A program made the position numbers and the translations under genes. From Candidatus Puniceispirillum sp. (lineage in GTDB: Bacteria; Pseudomonadota; Alphaproteobacteria; Puniceispirillales; Puniceispirillaceae), in the NCBI GenBank assembly GCA_018668795.1, contig JABJBD010000182.1:1-26503 (forward strand): a DNA stretch of 26,503 bases, given 5' to 3'. A model generated the notes under the pieces. It worked only from the letters and a program-made list of their open reading frames with translations. It ran no database searches and was not told the origin of the DNA. Positions 1 through 8,418 of the stretch are shown piece after piece. How positions within the stretch are numbered: the first letter of the stretch is position 1; every line of letters starts with the position of its first letter.

Positions 1-1656
1 CGTCGACATTATTGCTTTTCACATGCAGGCTATCGCGCAGAATCATGTCGGATCACCGAAGCGATCGCCGCGCGTTACGGACAAATAGGCGCTGTCTCCG
101 CATGGCAAACTGATAATGAATATGGATGTCATGACACGATTTATTCCTATTCCCAAGCCGCCAAGGCTGGGTTTCAGGCATGGCTTGCTGACCGTTATGG
201 TACGGTTTCAGCGCTTAATGCGGCATGGGGCAATGCATTCTGGTCGATGGAGGTAGGGTGTTTCACAGAAATTGAACTGCCGAATCTGACTGTTACCGAA
301 GCCAATCCAGCTCATAGCCTTGATTTCAGGCGCTATAGCACTGCGGCCGTTGTCGCGTTCAACAAAGAGCAGGCTGATATTCTGCGCCGATTGTCACCAG
401 GTCGGCCAATAGCTCATAATTACATGGGCGCATTTGCCCAATTTGATCATAGGCCGGTCGCAGCCGATCTGGATATTGCGTCATGGGACAGCTATCCACT
501 TGGCATGTTGCAAAATATGCAAGCCTACCCAAGCGCAAATACCGCACATGATCAACAAACCTATGATGAGTGCATGCGTACCGGTGAACCTGACTTTCAA
601 GCCTTTCATCATGACCTGTATCGCGGCATGGGGCGTTTATGGATTATGGAACAGCAGCCAGGGCCGGTAAATTGGGCAAAATATAATCCAGTACCAAGAG
701 CTGGTGCTGTGCGTATGTGGAGCTGGGAAGCTATCGCGCATGGCGCCGAGCTGGTCAGCTATTTCCGCTGGCGACAAGCCCCTTTTGCCCAAGAACAGAT
801 GCATGCTGGCTTGATGTTGCGCAATAATGAACCCGCTGCCGGTCTTGCCGAAGCAAAGCAGTTTGCCAGCGAACTTGAACTACTTGATGATGCTGAAACA
901 ACACAGGCAAAGATTGCCCTGATACATGATTATGAAGCTGACTGGATCAGCGAACTTGATGGCCAAAGTGACGATTTCGCCTATCTACCCTTGATGCTAG
1001 ATTTTTATCGCTCAATTCGCCGACAAGGCGGCTCCGTTGATATCATTGGCCCACATGATGATATCAGCAGTTATGCTCTGGTTATCGCACCCTGCCTTAT
1101 GCATGTTCCAGACAGTCTGGCGCAGCAGATGGAAGGTTTTGACGGACAGATTTTGATTGGTCCGCGCACTGGTGCCAAGACAATCGACTTTCAACTGCCT
1201 AAAAATTTGGCACCTGGCCCGCTAGCCAGTGTCACTGGTGTTACAATAACCCGCGTTGATGCTTTGCCTGCAAGCCAGACAATTTCCGTGTCAGATGATG
1301 AAATATTAGGCAATTTCAAAATCTGGCGTGAACATGTAACAGCGCAAGGCACCCTGATTGCAACTGGCGATGATGGATATCCAGCAGTGATAAAAAGCAA
1401 TCGCACATCCTATCTAGCTGGCTGGCCAGATGCCGAATTAGCTGACAATGTTATCGGCAAAGCTATGCTCGATGCGGGAATCATACCGCATAAAATGCCT
1501 AACTATTTACGTGTGCGTCAACGTGGCAACAAGCTTGTTTTTGTTAATTATGGCAGAAAAATTACAATTATTCCTGACAGCTTTTCAGGCACATTCATCT
1601 TGGGCACGAAAGATGTGCCAGCCGCTGGCGTCAGCATTATGCAGATTGATTTATAG
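1..1656 (+). CDS. Beta-galactosidase, GH42 family (5'-truncated by window edge)
   Basis: The reading frame is open from base 1, so the start lies before the window; 551 residues are visible. It would hydrolyse terminal beta-galactosides. The acid/base glutamate sits in the motif TDNEYG (Glu at bases 118-120). The nucleophile glutamate is in WIMEQQPGPVNW (Glu at bases 649-651). The following stretch (RMWSWEAIAHGAE, then YFRWRQAP) is typical of GH42 barrels, and the C-terminal third fits the trimerisation and beta domains. No signal peptide can be judged. The internal ATG at 247 is not the start, because the acid/base motif lies upstream of it. The gene converges on galK and the two stop regions overlap by 6 bp. 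With the GH4 enzyme next door it suggests use of both alpha- and beta-galactosides. The family call is firm; the natural substrate is unknown. Confidence 0.93.
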   Translation, partial: RRHYCFSHAGYRAESCRITEAIAARYGQIGAVSAWQTDNEYGCHDTIYSYSQAAKAGFQAWLADRYGTVSALNAAWGNAFWSMEVGCFTEIELPNLTVTEANPAHSLDFRRYSTAAVVAFNKEQADILRRLSPGRPIAHNYMGAFAQFDHRPVAADLDIASWDSYPLGMLQNMQAYPSANTAHDQQTYDECMRTGEPDFQAFHHDLYRGMGRLWIMEQQPGPVNWAKYNPVPRAGAVRMWSWEAIAHGAELVSYFRWRQAPFAQEQMHAGLMLRNNEPAAGLAEAKQFASELELLDDAETTQAKIALIHDYEADWISELDGQSDDFAYLPLMLDFYRSIRRQGGSVDIIGPHDDISSYALVIAPCLMHVPDSLAQQMEGFDGQILIGPRTGAKTIDFQLPKNLAPGPLASVTGVTITRVDALPASQTISVSDDEILGNFKIWREHVTAQGTLIATGDDGYPAVIKSNRTSYLAGWPDAELADNVIGKAMLDAGIIPHKMPNYLRVRQRGNKLVFVNYGRKITIIPDSFSGTFILGTKDVPAAGVSIMQIDL

Positions 1657-2745
1657 ACCTTCGATACGGTCCACCAGCCACGCTTTTGGATTTGATGAAC
1701 TAATCGCGGCTAGGATATGCGCGCTTTGTTCCCGCGCACATAACGCAATCACACAACCACCAAAACCCGCACCTGTCAGCCGCGCGCCAATGGCACCAGC
1801 CGCTTTCAAGTTTGCCACCAGAGCATTCAAAATCGGCGATGACACGTCAAAGTCAACATCAAGCGAAATATGGCAGTCATCCATGAGCTGGCCGAATTTA
1901 TCTGCCTTGCCTGTTTCCAATGCAACGACCGCATCCTGAACGCGGATATTTTCCGAAATCACATGGCGAGCCCGTTTCTGCAATAATGGATCAGCAAGTC
2001 TGGCACAGCCAGCCAGATCAGCGTCACGCAATGACGTAACCCCCATTTCACAAGCGGCATTGCGGCATTGTAACAGACGTTCATTATAGGCACCTTCGGA
2101 TAACTTACGATCAGCACCCGAATGAATGACCAGAAAATCATGTCCGACAAAAAGTGGCAAACAGCGTGTTTCCATCGACCTTATATCAAACAGCATAGCC
2201 TGATTAACAGGTGCAACTGCCGCTATCATCTGATCCATAATGCCACAATTTGTGCCCACAAATTCATGTTCTATCTGCTGTCCCATACGCGCTAAATGTG
2301 CCGGACTGATCCTATCAAATACGTTCGGCGCTAATGATCCCAACGCCCGCAAAAGTGCAATTTCAAAAGCCGCTGATGATGATACCCCAGCCCCAGCTGG
2401 TACGTTTGATGACACGGCAATATTTACACCGCCCTGTCCTTTGATCTTGCTGGAAAATCCGTTTTGACCTGCTATTACCAACGCTCCGTGTACAAAATCA
2501 AGCCAGCTACCATCGCACGGGCTTTCAACGGGACGGTTAAGCGTATCAAATCTGTCTGATACACCGTAGATCATATTGTCGTCACGCGGTGACAATGCAA
2601 CAACCGTATGATGTCGGAGCAATACTGGCATCACCAATCCATCATTATAGTCGGTATGTTCGCCAATCAGATTAGCACGGCCATGCCCAATCGCAACCAC
2701 ATCTGGCACAATTCCAAAATGATTTTCAAACAATGCGCTACGCAT
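1651..2745 (-). CDS. galK: Galactokinase
   Basis: A GHMP-family kinase of 364 residues that phosphorylates galactose to galactose-1-phosphate in the cytoplasm, the first committed step of the Leloir pathway. The galactokinase signature GRANLIGEHTDYNDG is at residues 22-36. The ATP-binding GHMP motif VPAGAGVSSSAAFE is at about 115-128, the probable catalytic Asp171 is in CGIMDQ, and the third motif GARLTGAGFGGC is near the C-terminus. Length is close to the E. coli enzyme (382). The ATG lies inside the 3' end of galT with an 8-bp overlap (ATGCGTAG), indicating translational coupling in a galT-galK unit. Confidence 0.96.
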   Translation of the reverse strand: MRSALFENHFGIVPDVVAIGHGRANLIGEHTDYNDGLVMPVLLRHHTVVALSPRDDNMIYGVSDRFDTLNRPVESPCDGSWLDFVHGALVIAGQNGFSSKIKGQGGVNIAVSSNVPAGAGVSSSAAFEIALLRALGSLAPNVFDRISPAHLARMGQQIEHEFVGTNCGIMDQMIAAVAPVNQAMLFDIRSMETRCLPLFVGHDFLVIHSGADRKLSEGAYNERLLQCRNAACEMGVTSLRDADLAGCARLADPLLQKRARHVISENIRVQDAVVALETGKADKFGQLMDDCHISLDVDFDVSSPILNALVANLKAAGAIGARLTGAGFGGCVIALCAREQSAHILAAISSSNPKAWLVDRIEGL

Positions 2746-3796
2746 GTGGCGTCAGCCTGCCCGCCAATAATTCAGCTGCCTGTTCAGGCGGAATATCGAC
2801 CAGAAATGTACCAGTGATCTGCTCGACCGATGCCAGATATTTCAGCTTGTCAGCACTGCGACGCAATGGTCGAAAAGCACAATAGAAATGAAAGCTGTCC
2901 TGCGTACCACGTGGTGCCGTGTGCCAGCCCAAAGTATAAGGCATCGGCGTTTTATGCACAGCATCCAACCGCGAGACAGCATCATGCATCAAAGCAGCAA
3001 ACTGGATACGTTCACGTTCAGTAAATTCAGCAGGGGACGCCATGCGGCGGTGAGGCACAACCCATGTTTCAAATGGATAACGTCCCCATTCTGGCACCAT
3101 AACAAGACCACTCTCATTTTGCGTCAGAATCAGGTCAGGATTAATACGCGTCGCAATATCATCAAGTGGATTTGCCGCGGCAAAACTGTCTGCCTCACGT
3201 GCAATCAAAGCTGGAATATGTGACAGGGCATAAATCTGCCCATGCGGATGATCCAGCGTCACGCCAATCTCACGGCCCCTATTTTCAAAAGGAAGAACAT
3301 ATTGAATGCGGCCATCATCCATCAAGGCGTCCCAGCGATGACCAATCGCCGCGATCAGCAAGCTAATTCGGTCAATGCCAATCGTTGCAAACGATGAATT
3401 ATGGTCAGCGCTGTAACAAACGACATCACAAAACCCAATACCGGGCACTGTTGCAACTCCTAGTTCCGGCGGCGTACTCGCTTCGGCTGATAAGGCAGAA
3501 AAGCGGTTACTGAAGATCGCAATTTCATAATTGGTAGCTGGCATATCGGTGAGCCTGCCACCGTTGCTGGCGGGACAAAGCGGACAATCGGCAGCGTCCG
3601 GTAAAAAGGTACGCCCCTGCCGTGCCCCAGCGTGACAAACCCATTCCCGCAATAACGGATGCCAACGCATATGTGCATCAGCGCTTGGCACGGATGGCAA
3701 ACTATCAAGCAGGTCGTAATCACGCGCGCTTTCAGCATATAGCCATAGGCTACGCCCATTCCCTCGATCAACATATTTTGTATGAAAATTTGCCAT
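2738..3796 (-). CDS. galT: Galactose-1-phosphate uridylyltransferase
   Basis: 352 residues, close to E. coli GalT (348). It swaps UMP between UDP-glucose and galactose-1-phosphate. The nucleophile motif HPHGQIYA is at residues 183-190, with the second His (185) expected to carry the UMP. WHPLLREWV at about 45-53 and the CPLCP pair (Cys71, Cys74, metal-binding in relatives) are also present. It overlaps the stop of the upstream alpha-galactosidase gene by one base (TAATG) and galK by 8 bp, so melA-galT-galK is one translationally coupled unit. No galE is visible, so UDP-galactose recycling must rely on an epimerase elsewhere. Confidence 0.96.
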   Translation of the reverse strand: MANFHTKYVDRGNGRSLWLYAESARDYDLLDSLPSVPSADAHMRWHPLLREWVCHAGARQGRTFLPDAADCPLCPASNGGRLTDMPATNYEIAIFSNRFSALSAEASTPPELGVATVPGIGFCDVVCYSADHNSSFATIGIDRISLLIAAIGHRWDALMDDGRIQYVLPFENRGREIGVTLDHPHGQIYALSHIPALIAREADSFAAANPLDDIATRINPDLILTQNESGLVMVPEWGRYPFETWVVPHRRMASPAEFTERERIQFAALMHDAVSRLDAVHKTPMPYTLGWHTAPRGTQDSFHFYCAFRPLRRSADKLKYLASVEQITGTFLVDIPPEQAAELLAGRLTPHA

Positions 3797-5124
3797 TAGT
3801 TTAGTGTAGGCAACCAGCCAGCATGTGCGTCAAGAAGCTCGTCAACCATCTTCCATATCTGATCAAGATTAAGCTCAGCACCTGTGTGTGGATCCATCAT
3901 CACCGCGTGATAGACATGTTCTTTTTTACCCGTGATGATAGCTTCAACAGTCAACGCCTGAACATTTATACTGCTTTGCATGATCGCGGCAAGATGCGGT
4001 GGTAAATCAGCAACAGCCTGAGGCGTGATACCACGCTTATCGACAATACATGGCACCTCGACACAGGCATTGGCGGGTAAATTGCCAATCAATCCATCAT
4101 TCAATACGTTACCGTTAATATGGTCAGGAACGTCATTCACCACCGCATGCATAATACGCGCCGCATATTCAACTGACTTTTTACATAGAATGGGGCTGTC
4201 GGATAACAATGCCTGTTCCTGTGTATCCCATTTTTCGATCTGATCTTCACAACGACGAATATATTCATTGATAGGAATATCAAATTTTTTGATGAGTTCC
4301 GGCTGGCCATTCTTGATAAACCATGGCGTATATTCAGCAAAATGCTCGGATGATTCAGTTACAAAATATCCAAGCCGTCGCAGCATTTCATAACGTACAT
4401 GATTCGTGCAGCCATCATAATTGGCACCGTAATCACGACCATCAATTAATCCATGCAAGCGTGGATACAGATCCTCAACCTTGCCATCAGCATATCGTTT
4501 GGCAAATTTGGTATAGAAAGCGACATGGTTGATCCCTGCACATTCAAATTCAATATCATCAATGGATTCACCCAAATCACGCGCTAGATCAATGGCTGTT
4601 CCTTGTACCGAATGACATAGGCCTACATAGCGCAGATCTGGCAGCATCCGTGACAAAGCTAGGCAGTTGATCGCCATTGGATTGACATATTGTAGCATCA
4701 GGGCATTGGGGCATATATCCAGCATGTCGCGGGCAATGTCAGCCAGAACCGGAACGGTTCGCAAACCACGCATCACCCCACCAACACCCAGCGTATCCGC
4801 AATCGTTTGCGTCAGGCCATACTTCGCTGGAATTTCAAAATCAATCACAGTGGACGGCTTATAACCTCCAACCTGTATCATGATCACAACAAAATCTGCA
4901 CCTTTAAGCGCTAATCGACGATCAGTTGTCGCGGTAATTTTTGGGTTAGCCTTAACCGTAGAACTAATTTTTTCAGCAACCAGTTGTGATGTTTTCAACC
5001 GCTTTTCATCAATATCCTGCAGTGCCACATAGCAATCTTTAAAACAATCTTCAAGCAACACATCCGTCAGAATGTTTTGCATGAAAACGGTACTGCCAGC
5101 GCCTATCATTGCAATTTTCATCAT
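3796..5124 (-). CDS. melA: Alpha-galactosidase, GH4 family (MelA-type)
   Basis: 442 residues, similar to E. coli MelA (about 450). GH4 enzymes use NAD+ and a divalent metal to cleave glycosides by an oxidation-elimination mechanism in the cytoplasm. Visible are the N-terminal Rossmann motif KIAMIGAGSTVF (3-14), the QYVNPMA segment (about 145-151), and the CHS triplet (170-172) typical of the alpha-galactosidase branch, with Cys170 expected to bind metal. ECAGINHVAF follows, with His200 as a second metal ligand. Two consecutive ATG codons are possible starts; the first is used. The gene lies 19 bp after the MalG-like permease and overlaps galT by one base. Neighbouring galK/galT and a MelR-like regulator support galactoside rather than glucoside specificity. 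Confidence 0.92.
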   Translation of the reverse strand: MMKIAMIGAGSTVFMQNILTDVLLEDCFKDCYVALQDIDEKRLKTSQLVAEKISSTVKANPKITATTDRRLALKGADFVVIMIQVGGYKPSTVIDFEIPAKYGLTQTIADTLGVGGVMRGLRTVPVLADIARDMLDICPNALMLQYVNPMAINCLALSRMLPDLRYVGLCHSVQGTAIDLARDLGESIDDIEFECAGINHVAFYTKFAKRYADGKVEDLYPRLHGLIDGRDYGANYDGCTNHVRYEMLRRLGYFVTESSEHFAEYTPWFIKNGQPELIKKFDIPINEYIRRCEDQIEKWDTQEQALLSDSPILCKKSVEYAARIMHAVVNDVPDHINGNVLNDGLIGNLPANACVEVPCIVDKRGITPQAVADLPPHLAAIMQSSINVQALTVEAIITGKKEHVYHAVMMDPHTGAELNLDQIWKMVDELLDAHAGWLPTLN

Positions 5125-5143
5125 CTATTTACCTTGCTAAACA

Positions 5144-5995
5144 TCAGCCTTTGCTGGCTCCAAACGTAAGACCCGTAATGAAATGCCGTTGCATAAGAAA
5201 GAAAATAATCACAGGTGGCAATGCCGCCATAATCGAGCCTGCCGAAATCAGATGGTAGGCAGAAATCCATTGTCCATTTAGCGATTTCAGGCCTGCCGTA
5301 ACAGGCATCGCATGCTGACCTTGAATCAAAACCGTTGCCCAGAAATAGTCATTCCAGATAAAGGTAAAAATAAGCACGCAAAGGGCTGCAATCGCAGGGC
5401 GGATCAAGGGCAGAACCACCGCCCAGAAAATCTTGAACTCGGACGCACCATCAATACGCGCCGCCTCGATAAGTTCATAAGGTAATGCGCGGATGAAATT
5501 ACGCATGAACAATGTACAAAACCCTGTCTGGAAGGCGATATGAAACATAGCCAAGCCAGTAACGGTATCATAAAGCCCAATTTGAAAGGTCAAGTCACGC
5601 ACTGGAATCATCAGAATCTGAAAGGGAATAAAATTGCCCGCAACAAACAAAAAGAAAATCAGCAGATTGCCCTTGAAACGGTAAATTGCAAGGGCAAAGC
5701 CAGTCATACAGCTCAAAGCCACAGCGCCAATCACCGTTGGTATGGTGATTTTGAAGCTATTCAAAATGAACATGAACATGGGCGTATTGGTAAAGACGTC
5801 GGTCAAATTTTGGATCGCTTGCCACTCACTTGGTACGCCCCACAAATTACCAGCTGTAATATCGGCAGATCCACGCACCGCGGTCATCACCACCCCAAGC
5901 AAAGGTACCAGCCATATCAGCAAGGCAACTGGCAATGCTATTTTATAAAGCATTTGATTGGCAGGGCTGGCTTTTTCAATTGGCGTTGGAAACAT
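5144..5995 (-). CDS. Sugar ABC transporter permease, MalG-like
   Basis: 283-residue inner-membrane protein with about six hydrophobic segments. The first is near residues 17-40; the last follows the segment LISAGSIMAALPPVIIFF. The cytoplasmic coupling (EAA) motif EAARIDGASEFKIFW...LP is in the C-terminal half and would contact an ABC ATPase. The position as second permease, two bases after the MalF-like gene, is typical of CUT1 carbohydrate importers. No ATPase gene for this importer is seen in the window. The substrate is inferred from context to be a galactoside. Confidence 0.92.
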   Translation of the reverse strand: MFPTPIEKASPANQMLYKIALPVALLIWLVPLLGVVMTAVRGSADITAGNLWGVPSEWQAIQNLTDVFTNTPMFMFILNSFKITIPTVIGAVALSCMTGFALAIYRFKGNLLIFFLFVAGNFIPFQILMIPVRDLTFQIGLYDTVTGLAMFHIAFQTGFCTLFMRNFIRALPYELIEAARIDGASEFKIFWAVVLPLIRPAIAALCVLIFTFIWNDYFWATVLIQGQHAMPVTAGLKSLNGQWISAYHLISAGSIMAALPPVIIFFLMQRHFITGLTFGASKG

Positions 5996-5997
5996 GC

Positions 5998-6930
5998 CTA
6001 TAGCCCCCGCTTTTCATCGCGATACATGCGATATATGAAAAACAGAATATAGACCATCATGATCGAGAACAGAATCGTAGCGATAGCCGACCCATACCCC
6101 ATACGATAGCCATATTCGCTCAAGGCTTGTTCAAACATGAAATAAGCAAGCACGTTTGTTGACCCCCATGGCCCACCTTGCGTCATAATCGCAATCATAT
6201 CAAAACTACGTAGTGATCCGATAATGGTCACGACAACAGCGATAAAGGTAGCTGGGCGTAATTGTGGTAGAATAATATTCCAGAACAATGAAAAACCAGT
6301 TGCCCCATCCATACGCCCAGCTTCAATCTGGTCAGCGCTGACATTGTTAAGCCCGGTAAGATAAAGGATCATGCAATAGGCAATTTGCGGGTAAATGCCT
6401 GCAAAAATGATACCGTAAGTCGCATAATCTTCATCTGCCAGAATAGCCCAGCCTTCAAGCCCGACCAGATCAAGCAACGGAGAAATAATGCCGTAATTTG
6501 GCTCATAGAACCAAGTAAATACTAGGCCAATAACAACTTGTGAAATAACAAACGGAAAAAAGAAAAGCGACTTTATCAGCCGGATGCCAAACACCACCTG
6601 ATTGAGAAACAGTGCCAAAGCCAAACCAATCGGCACCGCGCCCATAAAACATACAAGCCAGCGGACATTATTCCATAATGCTGTATAAAATTCTTCGTCA
6701 TCCATCAATTCGATGTAGTTTTCCAGCCCCACATAGGTTGCTGGTGAAAGCCCATCCCATTGATACAGGCTAATCGAAATTGACGACATGATTGGCCACA
6801 AAACATAGACCGTAAACAAGAAAATGCCTGGCATAAGAAACAGCCATGGCATAAGTGCTCTTTGGTTACGCTTCCACCAACCCGACTGGCGAAGCGTCAC
6901 ATTTGTTTGTGCTTCATGCGCTGTGGTCAT
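5998..6930 (-). CDS. Sugar ABC transporter permease, MalF-like
   Basis: 310 residues. A cytoplasmic N-terminal tail rich in basic residues is followed by a strong membrane segment (ALMPWLFLMPGIFLFTVYVL, about 26-45) and five more. The coupling loop EAGRMDGATGFSLFW...LP is in the C-terminal half. The family is the CUT1 permease (MalF/UgpA/LacF type), pairing with the MalG-like protein encoded two bases downstream. It is separated from the binding-protein gene by 95 bp holding a strong terminator hairpin, so it is probably expressed at a lower level than the binding protein. Confidence 0.92.
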   Translation of the reverse strand: MTTAHEAQTNVTLRQSGWWKRNQRALMPWLFLMPGIFLFTVYVLWPIMSSISISLYQWDGLSPATYVGLENYIELMDDEEFYTALWNNVRWLVCFMGAVPIGLALALFLNQVVFGIRLIKSLFFFPFVISQVVIGLVFTWFYEPNYGIISPLLDLVGLEGWAILADEDYATYGIIFAGIYPQIAYCMILYLTGLNNVSADQIEAGRMDGATGFSLFWNIILPQLRPATFIAVVVTIIGSLRSFDMIAIMTQGGPWGSTNVLAYFMFEQALSEYGYRMGYGSAIATILFSIMMVYILFFIYRMYRDEKRGL

Positions 6931-6981
6931 CAGCCTAAACCAAATTAAATTTTAAAATCAAATAATAAACGGAATAAATAT

Positions 6982-7016
6982 AAAAAAAGGGAAGGCCGAT
7001 AGACACCAGCCTTCCC
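6982..7016 (-). terminator. Intra-operon rho-independent terminator/attenuator after the sugar-binding protein gene
   Basis: Read on the minus strand, a perfect 8-bp stem (GGGAAGGC / GCCTTCCC) with a 12-base loop is followed directly by seven T. It lies 9 bases past the stop of the binding-protein gene and 51 bases before the start of the first permease gene. This is a classical intrinsic terminator. Partial read-through would give more binding protein than permease, as in many ABC importer operons. Confidence 0.88.
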
Positions 7017-7025
7017 GTAATTACA

Positions 7026-8267
7026 TTACTTATAGACGCGCTGACGCGCTTTTTCCAAACGCTTCAGGATCGCGTCACGGCGATCAGGCTTAACCATATA
7101 TTCTTGGAAACCTTTCATGCCAGCAGACGCCATTTCAGCAGGGGCATCACGGTCATAGAACTGTGCCATCGCATAGGCATTGTTCAGCATGTTATTACCA
7201 GCCTTGAGAAATTTATCATCCTTTACGGTTGATGCATTGTTGATTGGTAACTGACCTAGAATACCGTTGATTTCGGTCTGCACATCGGCACGCGCCATAA
7301 AGATCAAGAAACGCTTGGCGTCAGTCTTGTTCTTGGCATTTGCTGGGATGTGAATCGTATCGGTTGGCGCTTCTTCGGCCATGGGGATGCCTGGGGTGAT
7401 TTCAGGAAACTGGAAAAACCCAAGCTGATCGTCAGTCAAACCAGCTTCACGCAAAGGCGCAACAGCAAAATTACCCATGACATACATGGCAGCTTCACCT
7501 TTGACCATTGGTGTCAAAGCTTCTTGCCAGCTATAGGCCGCATGATTTTCAATGAAATAGCCTGGCTTGACCAACTCGTCCCACTTGTCAAAAGTGGCTT
7601 GCACGCGAGGGTCGGTATAAGGCACTTTGCCAAGCGCAAGATCCATATGGAATTCATAACCATTTGTGCGCAGATTCAGATAGTCAAACACGCCTGCTGT
7701 TGTCCAGAGATATTTTGAACCTATTGTGATAGGTGTAACGCCACCAGCCTTTAACTTGGCACAGGCAGCAACAAAATCTGCCCATGTAGTTGGCACGGCA
7801 ATGTCCATCTTTTCAAAGATGTCTTTGCGGTAGTAAACGCCCCACTGATAATAGGTATAAGGCACACCCCACTGGCGGCCAGCAATTGTCATAGACTTTT
7901 TGGCATGCGCCATTGAGCCTGTCAGCGCACCATCTTGCCATCCTGAATCACTCCAGATGTCTGATACGTCCTCGAAAAGACCTGCCTTCACAAAGGGGCG
8001 CATACGGTTACCCGCATACCAATTTGCAACATCTGGCGCGTCCGTTGTTAAAAAGTTACGGATAGATTGCTTGTAACCTTCATGGTCAAAAAGATTCCAC
8101 TCAACAGTCACATCCGGATTTTCAGCTTCAAATTTCTTGATCATCTTTTCGAACGCTTCTTTTGGCGCCGGATCCGATGTATCGGTGTTAATAACAAGCG
8201 TTCCTGCGCTTGCAACAGTTGCAGCCATCGCAGTAGCGGCAACCATCCCCATCAAAAATTTCTTCAT
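7026..8267 (-). CDS. Sugar ABC transporter periplasmic binding protein (family 1)
   Basis: 413 residues. It has a clear Sec signal peptide: MKKF start, hydrophobic core to residue 19, probable cleavage after VASA at 21. The mature chain begins with the usual beta strand TLVINTD. It then shows FEKMIKKFEAENPDVTVEW, a region with WGVPYTYYQWGVYYRKDIFEK, and GEAAMYVMGNFAV, all as in MalE/UgpB-type binding proteins. A GGGAGG ribosome site precedes the ATG by about 6 bases. It is the first gene of the minus-strand galactoside operon and diverges from the MelR-like regulator. The ligand is inferred to be a galactoside, possibly an algal one. Confidence 0.93.
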   Translation of the reverse strand: MKKFLMGMVAATAMAATVASAGTLVINTDTSDPAPKEAFEKMIKKFEAENPDVTVEWNLFDHEGYKQSIRNFLTTDAPDVANWYAGNRMRPFVKAGLFEDVSDIWSDSGWQDGALTGSMAHAKKSMTIAGRQWGVPYTYYQWGVYYRKDIFEKMDIAVPTTWADFVAACAKLKAGGVTPITIGSKYLWTTAGVFDYLNLRTNGYEFHMDLALGKVPYTDPRVQATFDKWDELVKPGYFIENHAAYSWQEALTPMVKGEAAMYVMGNFAVAPLREAGLTDDQLGFFQFPEITPGIPMAEEAPTDTIHIPANAKNKTDAKRFLIFMARADVQTEINGILGQLPINNASTVKDDKFLKAGNNMLNNAYAMAQFYDRDAPAEMASAGMKGFQEYMVKPDRRDAILKRLEKARQRVYK

Positions 8268-8369
8268 TGGTCCCTCCCAGGAATTTCATGCATATCGTGA
8301 CAGCAACGCCCGCAGGCAGAGTGCTACATGCTCACTGTGGAACGGAATCCCAAGACAAACATCCTAAAA

Positions 8370-8400
8370 AGTCATAAAACATTCTGGTATAGTCATAAAA
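8370..8400. promoter_or_regulatory. Tandem direct repeat with 21-bp period, candidate AraC/MelR-type operator
   Basis: The 10-mer AGTCATAAAA occurs at 8370-8379 and again at 8391-8400, exactly 21 bp apart, so both copies face the same side of the helix. AraC-family activators typically bind direct-repeat half sites spaced by about two helical turns. The repeat lies in the 151-bp gap between the divergent binding-protein gene and the MelR-like gene, about 100-130 bp before the binding-protein start and just ahead of the regulator start. Binding by this regulator is an inference. Confidence 0.6.
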
Positions 8401-8418
8401 AGTGGTTAATTTAAATAT

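Noticed and set aside
1448..1939. A 163-codon plus-strand frame across the GH42/galK junction.
   Set aside because: It overlaps two well-supported genes in other frames, and its translation has no recognisable domain.
5540..6052. A 170-codon plus-strand frame opposite the permease genes.
   Set aside because: It is antisense to convincing permeases and has a low-complexity composition rich in Asn, Gln, His and Lys.
8369..8401. Repeats containing GTCAT followed by A-rich sequence resemble PhoB half sites.
   Set aside because: The copies are 21 bp apart instead of the 11 or 22 bp expected of Pho boxes, there is no adjacent second half site, and the neighbouring genes are for sugar uptake. An AraC-type site fits better.
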